DNA of 64,000 nucleotides from Bacillota bacterium (GTDB taxonomy: Bacteria > Bacillota > UBA5301 > Bu52). The stretch spans positions 17,405-81,404 of the forward strand of contig JADBKO010000006.1 in assembly GCA_014896355.1 (NCBI GenBank), given 5' to 3'. Positions 54,545 to 63,862 of the stretch are shown here, piece by piece. The number at the start of each line of letters is the position of its first letter. Positions within the stretch are counted from its first letter, which is position 1. Position numbers and translations under genes: made by a program. The notes beneath the pieces were generated by a model. That model was given only the letters and a program-made list of their open reading frames with translations. It did no database searches and was not told where the DNA came from.

Positions 54545-55783
54545 ATGAGCGACTTTCTGGATCCAGGCGATGCCAGTCCCCAGGAACAGCCAGGGGTTCA
54601 GCCTGTGCAAACTCTGAAGGCGCCGGGCGCAGACCTGCGCGCGCTGCTACCATGGCTGGCCAGTCTGGACCCGAACAAATCGGTACTCTGGTTCATCCTG
54701 CTCATGCTGGCGGGCGCGCGCTCTGTGGAGATCTATAACGGCCTGGAACTGGTCTACCACACCATGGCGCTTCTCTTCGCCATGATTCGCGCCAATCTGC
54801 TCCCCACCGTGCCCCTGACCCCTGCCAAAGGGTTTACCCTGGGGGCGACCCTGGCGTTGTTTCTTTTCAGCGGCCTTTCTGTGGAGTTTCTGGACGCCCT
54901 GCTGGCCGCCGGTCCGTTGCTGCCCCTCCCCGGTACCCTGAAGGATGTTTTCGTAGGGCCCCCGCGGATCCCAACCGGCCCTCCCCTCATCCCCGGCGCG
55001 CCAAGGGACGGACCCGGCGGCGCTCCCCCACCCACCGACCTGCTGGTTACAGACGCGCCGCCGGCCCTTTGGGTTGCCGACCCTTCCGGCATCGTGGCCA
55101 AGGAGGGGCCCGGCACCCGCTACCCCACCAAAACCGTCCTGGCCTTCCGTCAGATTGTGCAGTACGTGGGCCACGCCGAGGGCTTTACGGACGCCGAAGG
55201 ATTCCGGTGGTTCCCTATCCGCTACTGGGACCCCAGCCTGGAACGGTGGGAAAGCGGCTTCGCCCCCGCGCAACGGCTGCGGACCGGTGCCACGCTCCTG
55301 GCCCCGCTGGGCTGCCTGGAGCAGCACCGGACCCGGCCGCAGCCGTGCCGGTCCATCTGTATCGTACGGCCGGTGAACGTGTACTCGGCCAGCGGCAGGC
55401 TCGTTGTCACCGGCTTTGCCGGCACGGCCTTCTCCTGCAGCCTGGCGCCGGTGCCCTACCGCCAACCCGATCCGGCGGCCTCAGCACCCGCGGCGGCCCC
55501 CGTGTCCAGTCCCCGGATACCCGTCTTCGTGTTCAGCCCTTTGTCGGGTCACTGGGTTGGCGGCCTGGGCAGGATGGAGCCCGAGCCCGGCCTCGGGGGC
55601 CCTTCCCATGAGGTTCTTTTCTACGATATCACAGTGGAGGGACCCATTCCGTCCTACGCCGTGGACCCGGCGCTGCCCTGTGGCCGGCCCTCCGGCAGCC
55701 CTAGGATCTGCCGGGCGGTGGCCGGATCGGCCACGGGCCTCCCCAGCTCGGCGGCGATGCGTGCCATGCGCGCCACCAGCTGA
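54545..55783 (+). CDS. unknown membrane protein with SH3-like region
   Basis: A 412-residue plus-strand frame not recognised as a known family. Two hydrophobic segments lie in the first third (VLWFILLMLAGARSVEIYNG with ELVYHTMALLFAMIRANLL, then GATLALFLFSGLSVEFLDAL). A Pro/Gly-rich linker and an SH3b-like stretch (PSGIVAKEGPGTRYPTKTVL, then GFRWFPIRYW) follow. The ATG at 54545 lies 13 bases after GGAGG, and earlier ATGs exist. The last 130 bases run antisense into the 3' end of the kce gene, and that tail is Ala/Arg-rich and shadow-like. The true C-terminus may be shorter, with a frameshift or readthrough. Codon use in the first 370 codons looks coding. Confidence 0.55.
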   Translation: MSDFLDPGDASPQEQPGVQPVQTLKAPGADLRALLPWLASLDPNKSVLWFILLMLAGARSVEIYNGLELVYHTMALLFAMIRANLLPTVPLTPAKGFTLGATLALFLFSGLSVEFLDALLAAGPLLPLPGTLKDVFVGPPRIPTGPPLIPGAPRDGPGGAPPPTDLLVTDAPPALWVADPSGIVAKEGPGTRYPTKTVLAFRQIVQYVGHAEGFTDAEGFRWFPIRYWDPSLERWESGFAPAQRLRTGATLLAPLGCLEQHRTRPQPCRSICIVRPVNVYSASGRLVVTGFAGTAFSCSLAPVPYRQPDPAASAPAAAPVSSPRIPVFVFSPLSGHWVGGLGRMEPEPGLGGPSHEVLFYDITVEGPIPSYAVDPALPCGRPSGSPRICRAVAGSATGLPSSAAMRAMRATS

Positions 55784-56535
55784 GCGTTGCTTTCCGCCAG
55801 GACCCCCCGGTGATAGTAGACATTGTCCTCCAGCCCCACCCGGACGTGTCCCCCCATGGCGATGGCCATGGCCCCCATGGGGGTCTCCCAGCGGCCGATC
55901 CCCGCCACAGACCATGTGGCGCCCGGCGGCAGCGACTCCACCAGATGTACCAGGTTCCGGGCGCCGCCGGGAATCCCGCCTCGCACTCCCAGGACCAAAT
56001 CAAAATGCAGGGGGGGCTTGATCAGCCCTTCTTTTTCCAGGCGCTGGGCAAAAGCGAGCATGCCCACGTCGAGAATCTCCAGCTCCGGGCGGATGCCCCG
56101 CTCCAGCATGCGCCGGGCCAGCTGCCGGATTCCGTCCGGCGGGTTGAGGAAAACCCCCTCGCCGAAATTCACAGTTCCGCAGGTCAGCGTGGCCATGTCT
56201 GGATCCAACTCCAGGGGCTGCGCCCGCTCCTCCAGGGTCATACCCACGGCGCCCCCGGTGGAAACCTGGATCAGGATGTCGCTTTGGGCCCGGATGAGCT
56301 CCATGGTGCGGCGGAAGACCTCCCGATCCTGGGTGGGCCGCCCTGCCTGGTCACGGACGTGCAGATGGACCATGGCTGCTCCGGCGGCCCGGGCCAGGGT
56401 TGCCGCCTCTGCCAATTCCTCCGGGGTGAGGGGAAGGTTCGGATTGTCTTCCCGCGTGGTCTCCGCCCCGCAGATTGCTGCCACGATCACGAGTGGTGGC
56501 CCGGAACTGCCCACGACACATCCCCCCTTCTGCAT
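55654..56535 (-). CDS. kce: 3-keto-5-aminohexanoate cleavage enzyme (BKACE family)
   Basis: Converts 3-keto-5-aminohexanoate plus acetyl-CoA to acetoacetate and 3-aminobutyryl-CoA in lysine fermentation. A 293-residue zinc-dependent TIM barrel of the BKACE family: VIVAAICGAETTRE at the N-terminus, metal ligands in MVHLHVRDQAGRPTQD, QVSTGGAVGM, the catalytic Glu region RPELEILDVGML, and C-terminal MGGHVRVGLEDNVYY with its zinc His. The ATG at 56535 is ten bases after GGAGGG and two bases beyond the kal stop. It is the last gene of the lysine operon. Confidence 0.92.
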   Translation of the reverse strand: MQKGGCVVGSSGPPLVIVAAICGAETTREDNPNLPLTPEELAEAATLARAAGAAMVHLHVRDQAGRPTQDREVFRRTMELIRAQSDILIQVSTGGAVGMTLEERAQPLELDPDMATLTCGTVNFGEGVFLNPPDGIRQLARRMLERGIRPELEILDVGMLAFAQRLEKEGLIKPPLHFDLVLGVRGGIPGGARNLVHLVESLPPGATWSVAGIGRWETPMGAMAIAMGGHVRVGLEDNVYYHRGVLAESNAQLVARMARIAAELGRPVADPATARQILGLPEGRPQGSAGSTA

Positions 56536-56537
56536 CC

Positions 56538-56969
56538 CTACCCGCCCTCCGCTCGCCGTTGCCGTTCCTTGGGAACCACACAGATCCCTTGGGCCACCGT
56601 GGTCACCACGGGCTCCGCCAGCACGTGCGCCCGCGAAACCTGGCCGGCTTGCGGATCGGCTGCGATCACCTTGCGGGCCTCGAACTCCATGTGGCGTGAC
56701 GTATTTCCAATGCGGGTCATTCTGGCCCGCACTTCCAGGTAGTCCCCCGCGTAGACCGGCGCCCGGAATTCCACCTTTTCGTAGGCCAGCAAAAGCCCTT
56801 CGTCCCCGTCCCAACGAATCAGCAGCTCGGTGGCTGCATCCCCGAACAACGCCAAGACCCGGGCCCCGTCCACCAGATTCCCGGCATAATGCGCATCGGC
56901 CTGGCTCATGCGCACCCGCAAAAAAGCCTCTGGCAATCCCGCGCCGGCGGGTGCCCCGTTGCCGCCCAT
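56538..56969 (-). CDS. kal: 3-aminobutyryl-CoA ammonia lyase
   Basis: Eliminates ammonia from L-3-aminobutyryl-CoA to give crotonyl-CoA. A 143-residue hotdog-fold protein: [60 protein letters not shown]. The family sequence pattern and position between kamDE and kce identify it. The ATG at 56969 follows GGGAGGG. Confidence 0.92.
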   Translation of the reverse strand: MGGNGAPAGAGLPEAFLRVRMSQADAHYAGNLVDGARVLALFGDAATELLIRWDGDEGLLLAYEKVEFRAPVYAGDYLEVRARMTRIGNTSRHMEFEARKVIAADPQAGQVSRAHVLAEPVVTTVAQGICVVPKERQRRAEGG

Positions 56970-57015
56970 GGCCCCATCCCTCCCTTGAGAAGATTCAGCG
57001 GAGTAGTGAGTAAAT

Positions 57016-59619
57016 TCAGCCTTTTATGCCCGTCGCGGAGCCAGGGCCATCCCGCGGGCCAGGCGCGCGGGTGGCAGCCCGGGCCCTGGCATATACTTCC
57101 TGAGCCAGATACGCTGCGACCTGGCCCGGAAGGGTACCCGCCCCGAACCCTGCATCGTACCCCAGCTCCACGGCCAGCGGATGGCTGATGCGGGGGCCGC
57201 CAACCACCAGCACGAAACGGTCCCGCAGCCCTTCGGCCTCCAGCAAGTCCACGAGTTTCGTCAAGTTATGGATATGGACGTTCTTCTGGGTCACGATCTG
57301 GCTGACCAGGATAGCGTCCGCCTGCTCCTGGACGGCCCGGGCGATGAGAGATTCCGCCGGCACCTGCGCCCCCAGGTTGACGGCGCGGATCTCCGGATAA
57401 CGCTCCAGTCCGTACTCTCCCGCATATCCCTTCATGTTCAGGATGGCGTCGATTCCTACGGTATGGGCATCGCTCTCAATGCAAGCTCCGACCACGACCA
57501 AGCGCCGGCCCAGGTGATCCCGGATGAATGCGTTCACTTCGTCGAAGCTCATGGAGGCCATACTCGCCTGCGGCGGGCGGACGGCCTCCCAATTGACCTG
57601 GGCCTGCGTGTGCGCGTAGACGACGACAAACGAAAAATCCCTTCCCATGGGCTGCACATGGACGACTTCCGCCTGCGAGAAGCCCATCCGTTCCACCAGC
57701 TGGCGCGCAGCTTCCTTGGTTCGCGGTCCCGCAGGGGAGGGAAGGGTGAAACTCAGCTGCACCATGCCGTCGTCCTGGGTATCCCCGTAGGGTCGCAGTT
57801 CCGGACCGAAGATGGGCCGGCCCTCCCGTTCCGCCTCGCCGGTCGCCAGCAGCGGCACAGAGGACGGCCGAGAAGGCGGCGCCGGCAGCGGAACGGCGGC
57901 TTGCTCCGGCCACCGGCCCGGCTCGGAACCCGGACGGGAGCCCGGTGCCGGGACCAAAGCGCCGGGGCCTGCCGCATCGGGCGATGCGAGACCCAGCTCG
58001 CGCTCCATCTGCTCCCAGAACGGATTTCTGTAGCCAGGCCGGCGCTGTACCACACCTTCCAGCCCCCGGCCTCCGTCGGCCCGGCGCGGGATGCCGGCAA
58101 ACGCCCCCTGGGCCAGCGCCGCCTCCAGGCCGGTGGCGGCAATCTGCTCCAGCATCTCCACCGCGTCCCGCAGCACGCGCTGGGCCCGCGCCTGCAGAGC
58201 GCTACCGGGAGCAATCCGCAACGCCTCCGCCAGGTGCCGGGCTGCCCGGCGCACGTAGCGGGCGTTTTGCAAGGCCAGCCCGCGGTCGTGCAGGAACGGC
58301 GTATGAATGGCTTCCGTGAGCATACCCAGCAGCTGGATATCCTGGCCGGTCAATACACCCACCAGATTGAAAAAACCGTGCAGCATGTAAGCGCGGAATA
58401 TGTCTCCGGTGATGTGCTTCGTCGGCGGCATGTATTTCAAACGGACTTGTGGGAACACAGCGCGGATAAGGGCGGCCTGGGCCAGCTCGAACAGAAGACT
58501 GTCTTCGCGCTCGGGATCCACCTCGAAGGCATGCCCCAGCCCGATGGCTTCCTCGGGAATCCCGGCCATGAGGGCCAGCCGCTCGTTGATGAACTGGGAA
58601 GCCAAAACCGTGTGTGCGGCGGCGACGGCGTCGGCCGTTGTCAGGTAGTTGTCTTCCCCGGTGTTGATGGTGATCCCGGCGAAGGCTTGGATGACCCGGG
58701 AAAAATACTGGTCCACAAAGGTGCGCTGCATATTGATGTCGCGAAAGATGATGCCGTACATGGCGTCGTTCAGCATCATGTCCAGCCGCTCCAGCGCCGC
58801 CATGGTCGCCATCTCCGGCATGCACAGGCCCGACGCGTAGTTTACCAGCTCGATGTAGCGGCCCTGCTCCTCCGCCACCTCATCCAGGGCCCGGCGCATC
58901 AGACGGAAGTTGGCTTGGGTTGCATAGGTCCCGCCGAATCCCTCGGTCGTCGGGCCGAACGGGACATAGTCCAACAGGCTCTGGGCGGTGGAGCGGATCA
59001 CCGCGATGCAATCTGCGCCGTCCCGGGCTGCTGCCTGGGCTTGGCGGAGATCTTCGTAGATGTTGCCCGTGGCCACGATGAGGTAGAGGCGGGGCGGAGG
59101 ACTTTGCCCCAGCCGGGCCTTGCGCTCCTGCCGCTCCCGGCGCTGCCGGCGGATCTGCTCCAGCCCGGCCGGCACCAGCTCCTGCTCCACCCGGGCCAGG
59201 CGCTCCGCAGGTGCAGGCGGAAAAGAGGTAAGGTCGAGCTCGCCCCGGCCGCACGCTTCGGCCAACTCCTGGACGGGCTTCCCCGTGGCTGCCACCGCAT
59301 TGGCCAAGAAATTCCACGCGCCCCATCCCAGGCCTCCGGCAGCAGCAATCTGGTCCACCAGCACATTGGGCAACGGGTGCCCGTAGGGAGCGATCCCATC
59401 CACTCCGGCCAAGCGCAGGACGGCCCTCTCCACGGACACGGTGGTGTTGCTCTGCCACAAACGGCTCAGCTTGAGGCCGATACGCGCTGCCGCTTCCCGT
59501 GCCCGGTCCACCAGGGATGCGTCTACCTCCAGGCTGGCGCACAGCGGCCCCAGCCGGCTGCCGCGGTTCCCGGGACCCGCCCCTGCTCTACGGCCTGGCC
59601 CGGCGGGCATCGCTGCCAT
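57016..59619 (-). CDS. kamD: lysine 5,6-aminomutase, alpha (KamD) and beta (KamE) fused in one chain
   Basis: Adenosylcobalamin- and PLP-dependent mutase that moves the terminal amino group of beta-lysine or D-lysine to C5. It is normally two proteins; here 867 residues hold both. Residues 1-540 are the KamD TIM-barrel subunit ([72 protein letters not shown]). A Pro/Ala-rich linker (about 543-586) joins the KamE subunit, with its dimerisation domain ([15 protein letters not shown]) and Rossmann cobalamin domain. The base-off B12 motif is DAHTVG near 715, followed by [14 protein letters not shown], whose Lys is a candidate PLP ligand. The ATG at 59619 is seven bases after GGGGAGGG; TTG 59625 is less likely. 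Confidence 0.9.
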   Translation of the reverse strand: MAAMPAGPGRRAGAGPGNRGSRLGPLCASLEVDASLVDRAREAAARIGLKLSRLWQSNTTVSVERAVLRLAGVDGIAPYGHPLPNVLVDQIAAAGGLGWGAWNFLANAVAATGKPVQELAEACGRGELDLTSFPPAPAERLARVEQELVPAGLEQIRRQRRERQERKARLGQSPPPRLYLIVATGNIYEDLRQAQAAARDGADCIAVIRSTAQSLLDYVPFGPTTEGFGGTYATQANFRLMRRALDEVAEEQGRYIELVNYASGLCMPEMATMAALERLDMMLNDAMYGIIFRDINMQRTFVDQYFSRVIQAFAGITINTGEDNYLTTADAVAAAHTVLASQFINERLALMAGIPEEAIGLGHAFEVDPEREDSLLFELAQAALIRAVFPQVRLKYMPPTKHITGDIFRAYMLHGFFNLVGVLTGQDIQLLGMLTEAIHTPFLHDRGLALQNARYVRRAARHLAEALRIAPGSALQARAQRVLRDAVEMLEQIAATGLEAALAQGAFAGIPRRADGGRGLEGVVQRRPGYRNPFWEQMERELGLASPDAAGPGALVPAPGSRPGSEPGRWPEQAAVPLPAPPSRPSSVPLLATGEAEREGRPIFGPELRPYGDTQDDGMVQLSFTLPSPAGPRTKEAARQLVERMGFSQAEVVHVQPMGRDFSFVVVYAHTQAQVNWEAVRPPQASMASMSFDEVNAFIRDHLGRRLVVVGACIESDAHTVGIDAILNMKGYAGEYGLERYPEIRAVNLGAQVPAESLIARAVQEQADAILVSQIVTQKNVHIHNLTKLVDLLEAEGLRDRFVLVVGGPRISHPLAVELGYDAGFGAGTLPGQVAAYLAQEVYARARAATRAPGPRDGPGSATGIKG

Positions 59620-59660
59620 CCCCAATCCCTCCCCTCAGCGGCTGATCCGCATCTTCTTCG

Positions 59661-61001
59661 CTAGGCCCAGGCGAGCCCTTCGTCTCCGGGCGCGGACGGA
59701 TCCCTGTCCTGGCCAGTCCCGCCGGCGCTGACCAGATCTGCCACAAGGTCAAAAGCAGGGACAGGCCGGACCGCCCGGGCCACCGCCTCAAAGAAAAACC
59801 CGGCGGGGAAGCTGCGCCCACCGGGATTGAAGGGATTCACGGTCACGGCCAGCAGGGAAGGCCGCTTCCACACAGCCAAACGGCCCCCCTGGGCCACGAA
59901 ACGGCGGCAGGCCACAGGAGAGGCCAGAATGCGGGACGGATCTGCCGCCACCAGCAGGCCGCGAACCCCCCGGCGCGCCAACGCCTGGACGAGCCCATCG
60001 TGAACCGCGCCCGACACCGCCAGGGTCACGTCCTGGCGGCTGCAACGTCCGCCCGCAGTATCCGTGATCCGCCGCCAGCCCGGCGGTTGGGCCGGGGCCG
60101 GCACCGAGGCATGCGCCGCTGCGTCCGCCAACTCTTCGGCCAGGTCGAACGTGGTGGGAGCACGCCATTCCCGCACCATCTTTCCGGCTCCGCCCGCCTC
60201 ATCCGGAAAGACCCAGCATGCGGCCACGGTCCCGCCCGGCTGGGGGGAAAAAAGAGGGGAGGTGCCGAAAAATCGGCGCAGATGCTCCGTTTCCGCCGGC
60301 GTTTTGCGACCGGCCACTACCTCGGGAGCGCTCAGCGCCGGGAGCCTGAACAGCTCCGCCTGCCACGCTGCCGCCTCCAACAGGCCAGCCAAGCCCCCCT
60401 CCCCCGCCGGTGCAGCGGCGGCCCCCACCGCCAGCACCACACCGTCGGCCACCTCCGGATGAGCGCTGGCCACACGGTTTACAGCACCGTCCACCAGAAC
60501 AAGCTGCGCCCCGGCCTGCAGCATGGCCTGCACCGCCGAGGCCACCGCCTGCCTGCCGCCGGGAGCCACCAATTCCACCGCAATCTGCCGCCTGGCCCGG
60601 GCCAGCACCGGCGCCCCCAGGACCGTGGCGTGTCCCAGCCCCGCCAGAATCTCCCAGGCCGGATCCGCACTTCTATAACGATCTTCCCCGGCGCAGCCGC
60701 CTTCTCCGCGGCGGATGCCTTTCCCGCCCCAGGCATCTCCCCCGCCGCAGGCCCCTTGCAGCCGCGAATCCACCGTCACCACCAAAGCCCCCGCCGGAAC
60801 CGGCACCGCAGGCTTCGGCCAGGAAAAAACAGCGTCACGGTCCTCCCCGTCGCGGCCTGCCGAGACCAAGCCTACGCGCCGGCCGTGACGGACGGCCTGC
60901 CGCACCAGCGTGTTGAAGGCCACGGTCTTCCCCACGTTTTTGGCCAGCCCCACCACGGCCAGCCGCCGGATCCCCGAGCGGTCCACCTGCTGCCACAGCA
61001 A
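59661..61001 (-). CDS. KamB-like P-loop protein, probable aminomutase reactivase subunit
   Basis: A 446-residue protein beginning RRLAVVGLAKNVGKTVAFNT, a P-loop of the XXGK(S/T) type, followed by VGLVSAGRDGED and, further on, LVLVDGAVNRVAS. Proteins of this kind sit between kamA and kamD in lysine-fermentation operons. There KamB, with the MutS-like ATPase KamC, is thought to reactivate inactivated lysine 5,6-aminomutase by exchanging damaged cobalamin. No KamC-like gene is seen here, and the middle of the protein is Gly-rich and poorly conserved-looking. The start is TTG at 61001, with only a weak binding site. Identity rests on the P-loop plus position. Confidence 0.65.
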   Translation of the reverse strand: MLWQQVDRSGIRRLAVVGLAKNVGKTVAFNTLVRQAVRHGRRVGLVSAGRDGEDRDAVFSWPKPAVPVPAGALVVTVDSRLQGACGGGDAWGGKGIRRGEGGCAGEDRYRSADPAWEILAGLGHATVLGAPVLARARRQIAVELVAPGGRQAVASAVQAMLQAGAQLVLVDGAVNRVASAHPEVADGVVLAVGAAAAPAGEGGLAGLLEAAAWQAELFRLPALSAPEVVAGRKTPAETEHLRRFFGTSPLFSPQPGGTVAACWVFPDEAGGAGKMVREWRAPTTFDLAEELADAAAHASVPAPAQPPGWRRITDTAGGRCSRQDVTLAVSGAVHDGLVQALARRGVRGLLVAADPSRILASPVACRRFVAQGGRLAVWKRPSLLAVTVNPFNPGGRSFPAGFFFEAVARAVRPVPAFDLVADLVSAGGTGQDRDPSAPGDEGLAWA

Positions 61002-61069
61002 CTGCGCCGCCCGGCCTTGTGGCTCCTTCCCTTCTACCCCGGCAACGCCTCCACCCCCTGGGCCGGGCC

Positions 61070-62416
61070 TTAGTCAGGCCGCTTTTCCGGGTCCCCCGCT
61101 GCGCCGGGCGCCTCTGTCTGCCCGCCCGCCTGAGCCCGCCACTGCCTGCGCCGCTTCTTGCGTTCCAGCCCTTCGGGCTCCAGGTGCACCGCCTGCCCCT
61201 GCAACAGCTTCATGATGCCCACCGCCTGCGGCTGCTGCTCCTTGGGCAGGCTGCAGGCCTCGCAATGACACGAGCTCCCCTTGTCCACGGGCTCATGGTA
61301 CACCGTCATCACGCCTTCGAAGTTGCGCAGCACCACTTCCCGGTCGGACATGGACACCACATAGTTGGGCTCCACCGGAATCTTGCCGCCTCCGCCCGGC
61401 GCATCCACCACGAACGTCGGCACCGCAAACCCGGAGGTATGGCCCCGCAGGCTCTCGATGATCTCGATCCCCTTCGCCACGGAGGTTCGGAAATGCTCGA
61501 TCCCTTCCGCCATGTCGCACTGGTAGATGTAATATGGCCGCACACGGTTCTTGACCAAAAGATGCATCAACTTTTTTATCACATGCGGGCAGTCGTTGAT
61601 CCCTTTCAGCAACACGGTCTGATTTCCCAGGGGAATGCCGGCGTCGGCCAGCATGGCCAGGGCCCGCGCCGCGGCCGGAGTCATCTCCTTGGGATGGTTG
61701 AAGTGGGTGTTCAGCCAAAGCGGATGGTACTTTCGCAGCATGGCCACCAGCTGTGGCGTGATACGCTGGGGCAGCACCACCGGCGCCCGGGTGCCGATGC
61801 GGATGACTTCCACATGGGGAATGGCCCGCACCGCGGCCAGGATCTCCTCCAGCCGCTCATCGGACAGATCCAACGGGTCGCCGCCGGACACCAGCACATC
61901 CCGCACCTGAGGCGTGCGGCGGATATAATCGATGGCGCGGGAGATCTCCTCCCGCGAGATGGCTCCGTCATAGGACCCGGTGATGCGGCGGCGCGTGCAG
62001 TGCCGGCAGTACATGGCACAGCGGTCCGTCACCAAAAACAGCACCCGGTCCGGGTAACGATGGGTCAGATGGGGCACAGGGGCATCCTCGTCCTCTGCCA
62101 GCGGATCCTTCATGTCCCAGGGGGACGCATGCAGCTCCGCCAGCAAAGGCACGGCCTGCCGCCGCACAGGGCAGCTGGGATCTTCCGGGTCCATCAGCAT
62201 GGCGTAATAAGGCGGGATGGCAAAGCGGAAAACCCGGCGGGTTTTCTCCACCGCTTCCGCCTCTTCAGGCGTCACATGGATGACCTGGCGCAGTTGCTCC
62301 AGCGTGGTGATGCGGTGACGCAGCTGCCAGTGCCAGTCGTTCCATTCCTCCTCCGTCACCTGCTGCCAGAGCGGGATCTCCCGGTAAGGCCGGGGGATGT
62401 ACTCCTCCACGCTCAC
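61070..62416 (-). CDS. kamA: L-lysine 2,3-aminomutase
   Basis: Radical-SAM and PLP enzyme converting L-lysine to L-beta-lysine, the first step of the pathway. The 448-residue product has the iron-sulfur motif CAMYCRHC (about residue 135, from LVTDRCAMYCRHCTRRR), DVLVSGGDPLDLSDERL, NTHFNHPKEMTP, and the PLP-Lys region GGGGKIPVEPNYV. The C-terminus carries CHCEACSL, matching the zinc-binding Cys of the family, then a charged tail. The GTG at 62416 is the start because AGGAGG lies eight bases ahead and the protein then begins MSVEEYIPRPYREIPLW; the longer frame is not conserved. Confidence 0.95.
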   Translation of the reverse strand: MSVEEYIPRPYREIPLWQQVTEEEWNDWHWQLRHRITTLEQLRQVIHVTPEEAEAVEKTRRVFRFAIPPYYAMLMDPEDPSCPVRRQAVPLLAELHASPWDMKDPLAEDEDAPVPHLTHRYPDRVLFLVTDRCAMYCRHCTRRRITGSYDGAISREEISRAIDYIRRTPQVRDVLVSGGDPLDLSDERLEEILAAVRAIPHVEVIRIGTRAPVVLPQRITPQLVAMLRKYHPLWLNTHFNHPKEMTPAAARALAMLADAGIPLGNQTVLLKGINDCPHVIKKLMHLLVKNRVRPYYIYQCDMAEGIEHFRTSVAKGIEIIESLRGHTSGFAVPTFVVDAPGGGGKIPVEPNYVVSMSDREVVLRNFEGVMTVYHEPVDKGSSCHCEACSLPKEQQPQAVGIMKLLQGQAVHLEPEGLERKKRRRQWRAQAGGQTEAPGAAGDPEKRPD

Positions 62417-62429
62417 GCGAAACCCCTCC

Positions 62430-63485
62430 TTAGGGCTGGGAGCCATAAAGCTCGTGAAACATCGCGTACAGCACCGGGTTTTCCCGCACCGTGGCCAGGG
62501 CGGCCTCAGCGTGGCCGGTGGCGTACCCGTTTCCGATCAGCATGTCCACATCGTGCCCTACGCCCTCGGCGCCCAACGCCGCAGCAGTGAAGGATGTGGC
62601 CATGCCGAAAAAGTACACGACGCCGCGTGAGCGGGTGGCCAGGATGGAGGTCATCTCTGTGCCGGCAATGTTCACGCAGTTAATAGTAACATCCGCCCGC
62701 CAATCCGGCGCAGCTTTTTCGAGGGCCGCCAGAACTTCCAGAGGCCGCGTGGCATCTCCGGTCAATACGTGGTCAGCCGCGCCCAGGCGCCGCAGACGGG
62801 CGGCACTGGCGGGGGAATGACACAGTCCCACCACCTCGCCGCTGCGGCCCGCCCGTTTGCGGGCCTCGGCGGCGCACAGCAAACCCGACTTGCCGCCGGC
62901 GCCCACGATGAATACCTTGTGGCCCGGCTGCACTAGGCGCGCAGTCTGCGCCGGCGCGCCTGCCACATCCAGGATGGCCAGGGCCATCTCCGGCGGCATA
63001 TCCGCAGGGAGGTGGGCGTAGGTGCCGCTGGCGAACAGCACGGCGTGGCCTTTGACCCGCACTTGGTCGCGGTCCAGGTCGATTTCCTCGATGGCCTCCA
63101 GGTGCAGGGGGGTCAGTGACAAAGAAACCAGGGTCGCGATGCGGTCCCCGGCGCGGAGCGGAGGCCGGTCCCGGCGGTCTGCCAGGGCAGGACCTACCTG
63201 GCGAACGGTGCCGATCAGCATTCCGCCGGACCCGGTGACGGGATTGTGCAATTTGCCACGCTGGCGCACGATGTCCAGGATGTGCTCCGCCATGCGGTCC
63301 GGGTCGCCGTGGCAGGCCTCTTTGATCTGGGTGAAGCTGGCGGCATCCACGTTCAGGCGTTCCACGTCCAACAAGGCCTCGTTATCCAGAATCTCCGGGC
63401 GGTTATCCAGCCGCCAGGCGGCCTGCGGCAACACTCCCGCCGGTTCCAGAACCCTATGGCTCCCGTACGGGCACCCTACGCCCAT
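62430..63485 (-). CDS. kdd: L-erythro-3,5-diaminohexanoate dehydrogenase
   Basis: Oxidatively deaminates 3,5-diaminohexanoate to 3-keto-5-aminohexanoate. A 351-residue medium-chain-dehydrogenase-like protein: MGVGCPYGSHRVLEPAGVLP at the N-terminus (family hallmark), LNVDAASFTQI, NPVTGSGGMLIG, the NAD site VFIVGAGGKSGLLCAAEA near 193, and TINCVNIAGTEM. The ATG at 63485 follows GGGGGA. First gene of the operon, 13 bases ahead of kamA, behind the sigma-54 promoter. Confidence 0.94.
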   Translation of the reverse strand: MGVGCPYGSHRVLEPAGVLPQAAWRLDNRPEILDNEALLDVERLNVDAASFTQIKEACHGDPDRMAEHILDIVRQRGKLHNPVTGSGGMLIGTVRQVGPALADRRDRPPLRAGDRIATLVSLSLTPLHLEAIEEIDLDRDQVRVKGHAVLFASGTYAHLPADMPPEMALAILDVAGAPAQTARLVQPGHKVFIVGAGGKSGLLCAAEARKRAGRSGEVVGLCHSPASAARLRRLGAADHVLTGDATRPLEVLAALEKAAPDWRADVTINCVNIAGTEMTSILATRSRGVVYFFGMATSFTAAALGAEGVGHDVDMLIGNGYATGHAEAALATVRENPVLYAMFHELYGSQP

Positions 63486-63570
63486 TTCCGATCCCCCGCT
63501 TTATTCAAGGATGGCTGTGGCCCCACGGATGACAGATTGAGCGGACGAAGATTTACTGACAAAACAAACA

Positions 63571-63586
63571 AGCAAGAACTGTGCCA
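63571..63586 (-). promoter_or_regulatory. sigma-54 (RpoN) promoter of the lysine operon
   Basis: The minus strand reads TGGCAC-AGTTC-TTGCTT: the -24 TGGCAC (63581-63586) and -12 TTGC (63572-63575) at exact canonical spacing. The start point would be near 63560, about 75 bases ahead of kdd. Confidence 0.82.
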
Positions 63587-63636
63587 CGCCTTCCGGCCCG
63601 CAAAAGAGCCCTTTTACACCGGAAGGGATGCCCAAT

Positions 63637-63689
63637 TTTCGGCACTCCGGGGGTATACAAAGAAGGGGGAACCGCCGGAATTTCGGCAC
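63637..63689. promoter_or_regulatory. candidate upstream activator sites (repeat TTTCGGCAC)
   Basis: TTTCGGCAC occurs at 63637-63645 and 63681-63689, 44 bases (about four helical turns) apart, roughly 80 and 125 bases upstream of the sigma-54 start point. Spacing and distance suit binding of the Fis-type activator encoded next door. The surrounding 63690-63862 shows no gene. Confidence 0.5.
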
Positions 63690-63862
63690 CTCCCCTGCTG
63701 TGGCTCCACCCCGCCCCCGCTGCCCGGCAACGGCCCTGCCGGCGTCCGCCGTCTTTGCCATGAGCTGGATGGATCTGCCACAGCTCCGGTCCGCCTTTGG
63801 CGCCGCGAAGATGATCCTCGCCGGTTCCGGTTCTGCCCAGTTTCTTTGCGGGTGGTCCGGAA

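Noticed and set aside
57181..59664. 827-codon plus-strand frame opposite kamDE
   Set aside because: Shadow of a well-identified gene; composition is His/Gln/Arg-rich and no homologous motif is visible.
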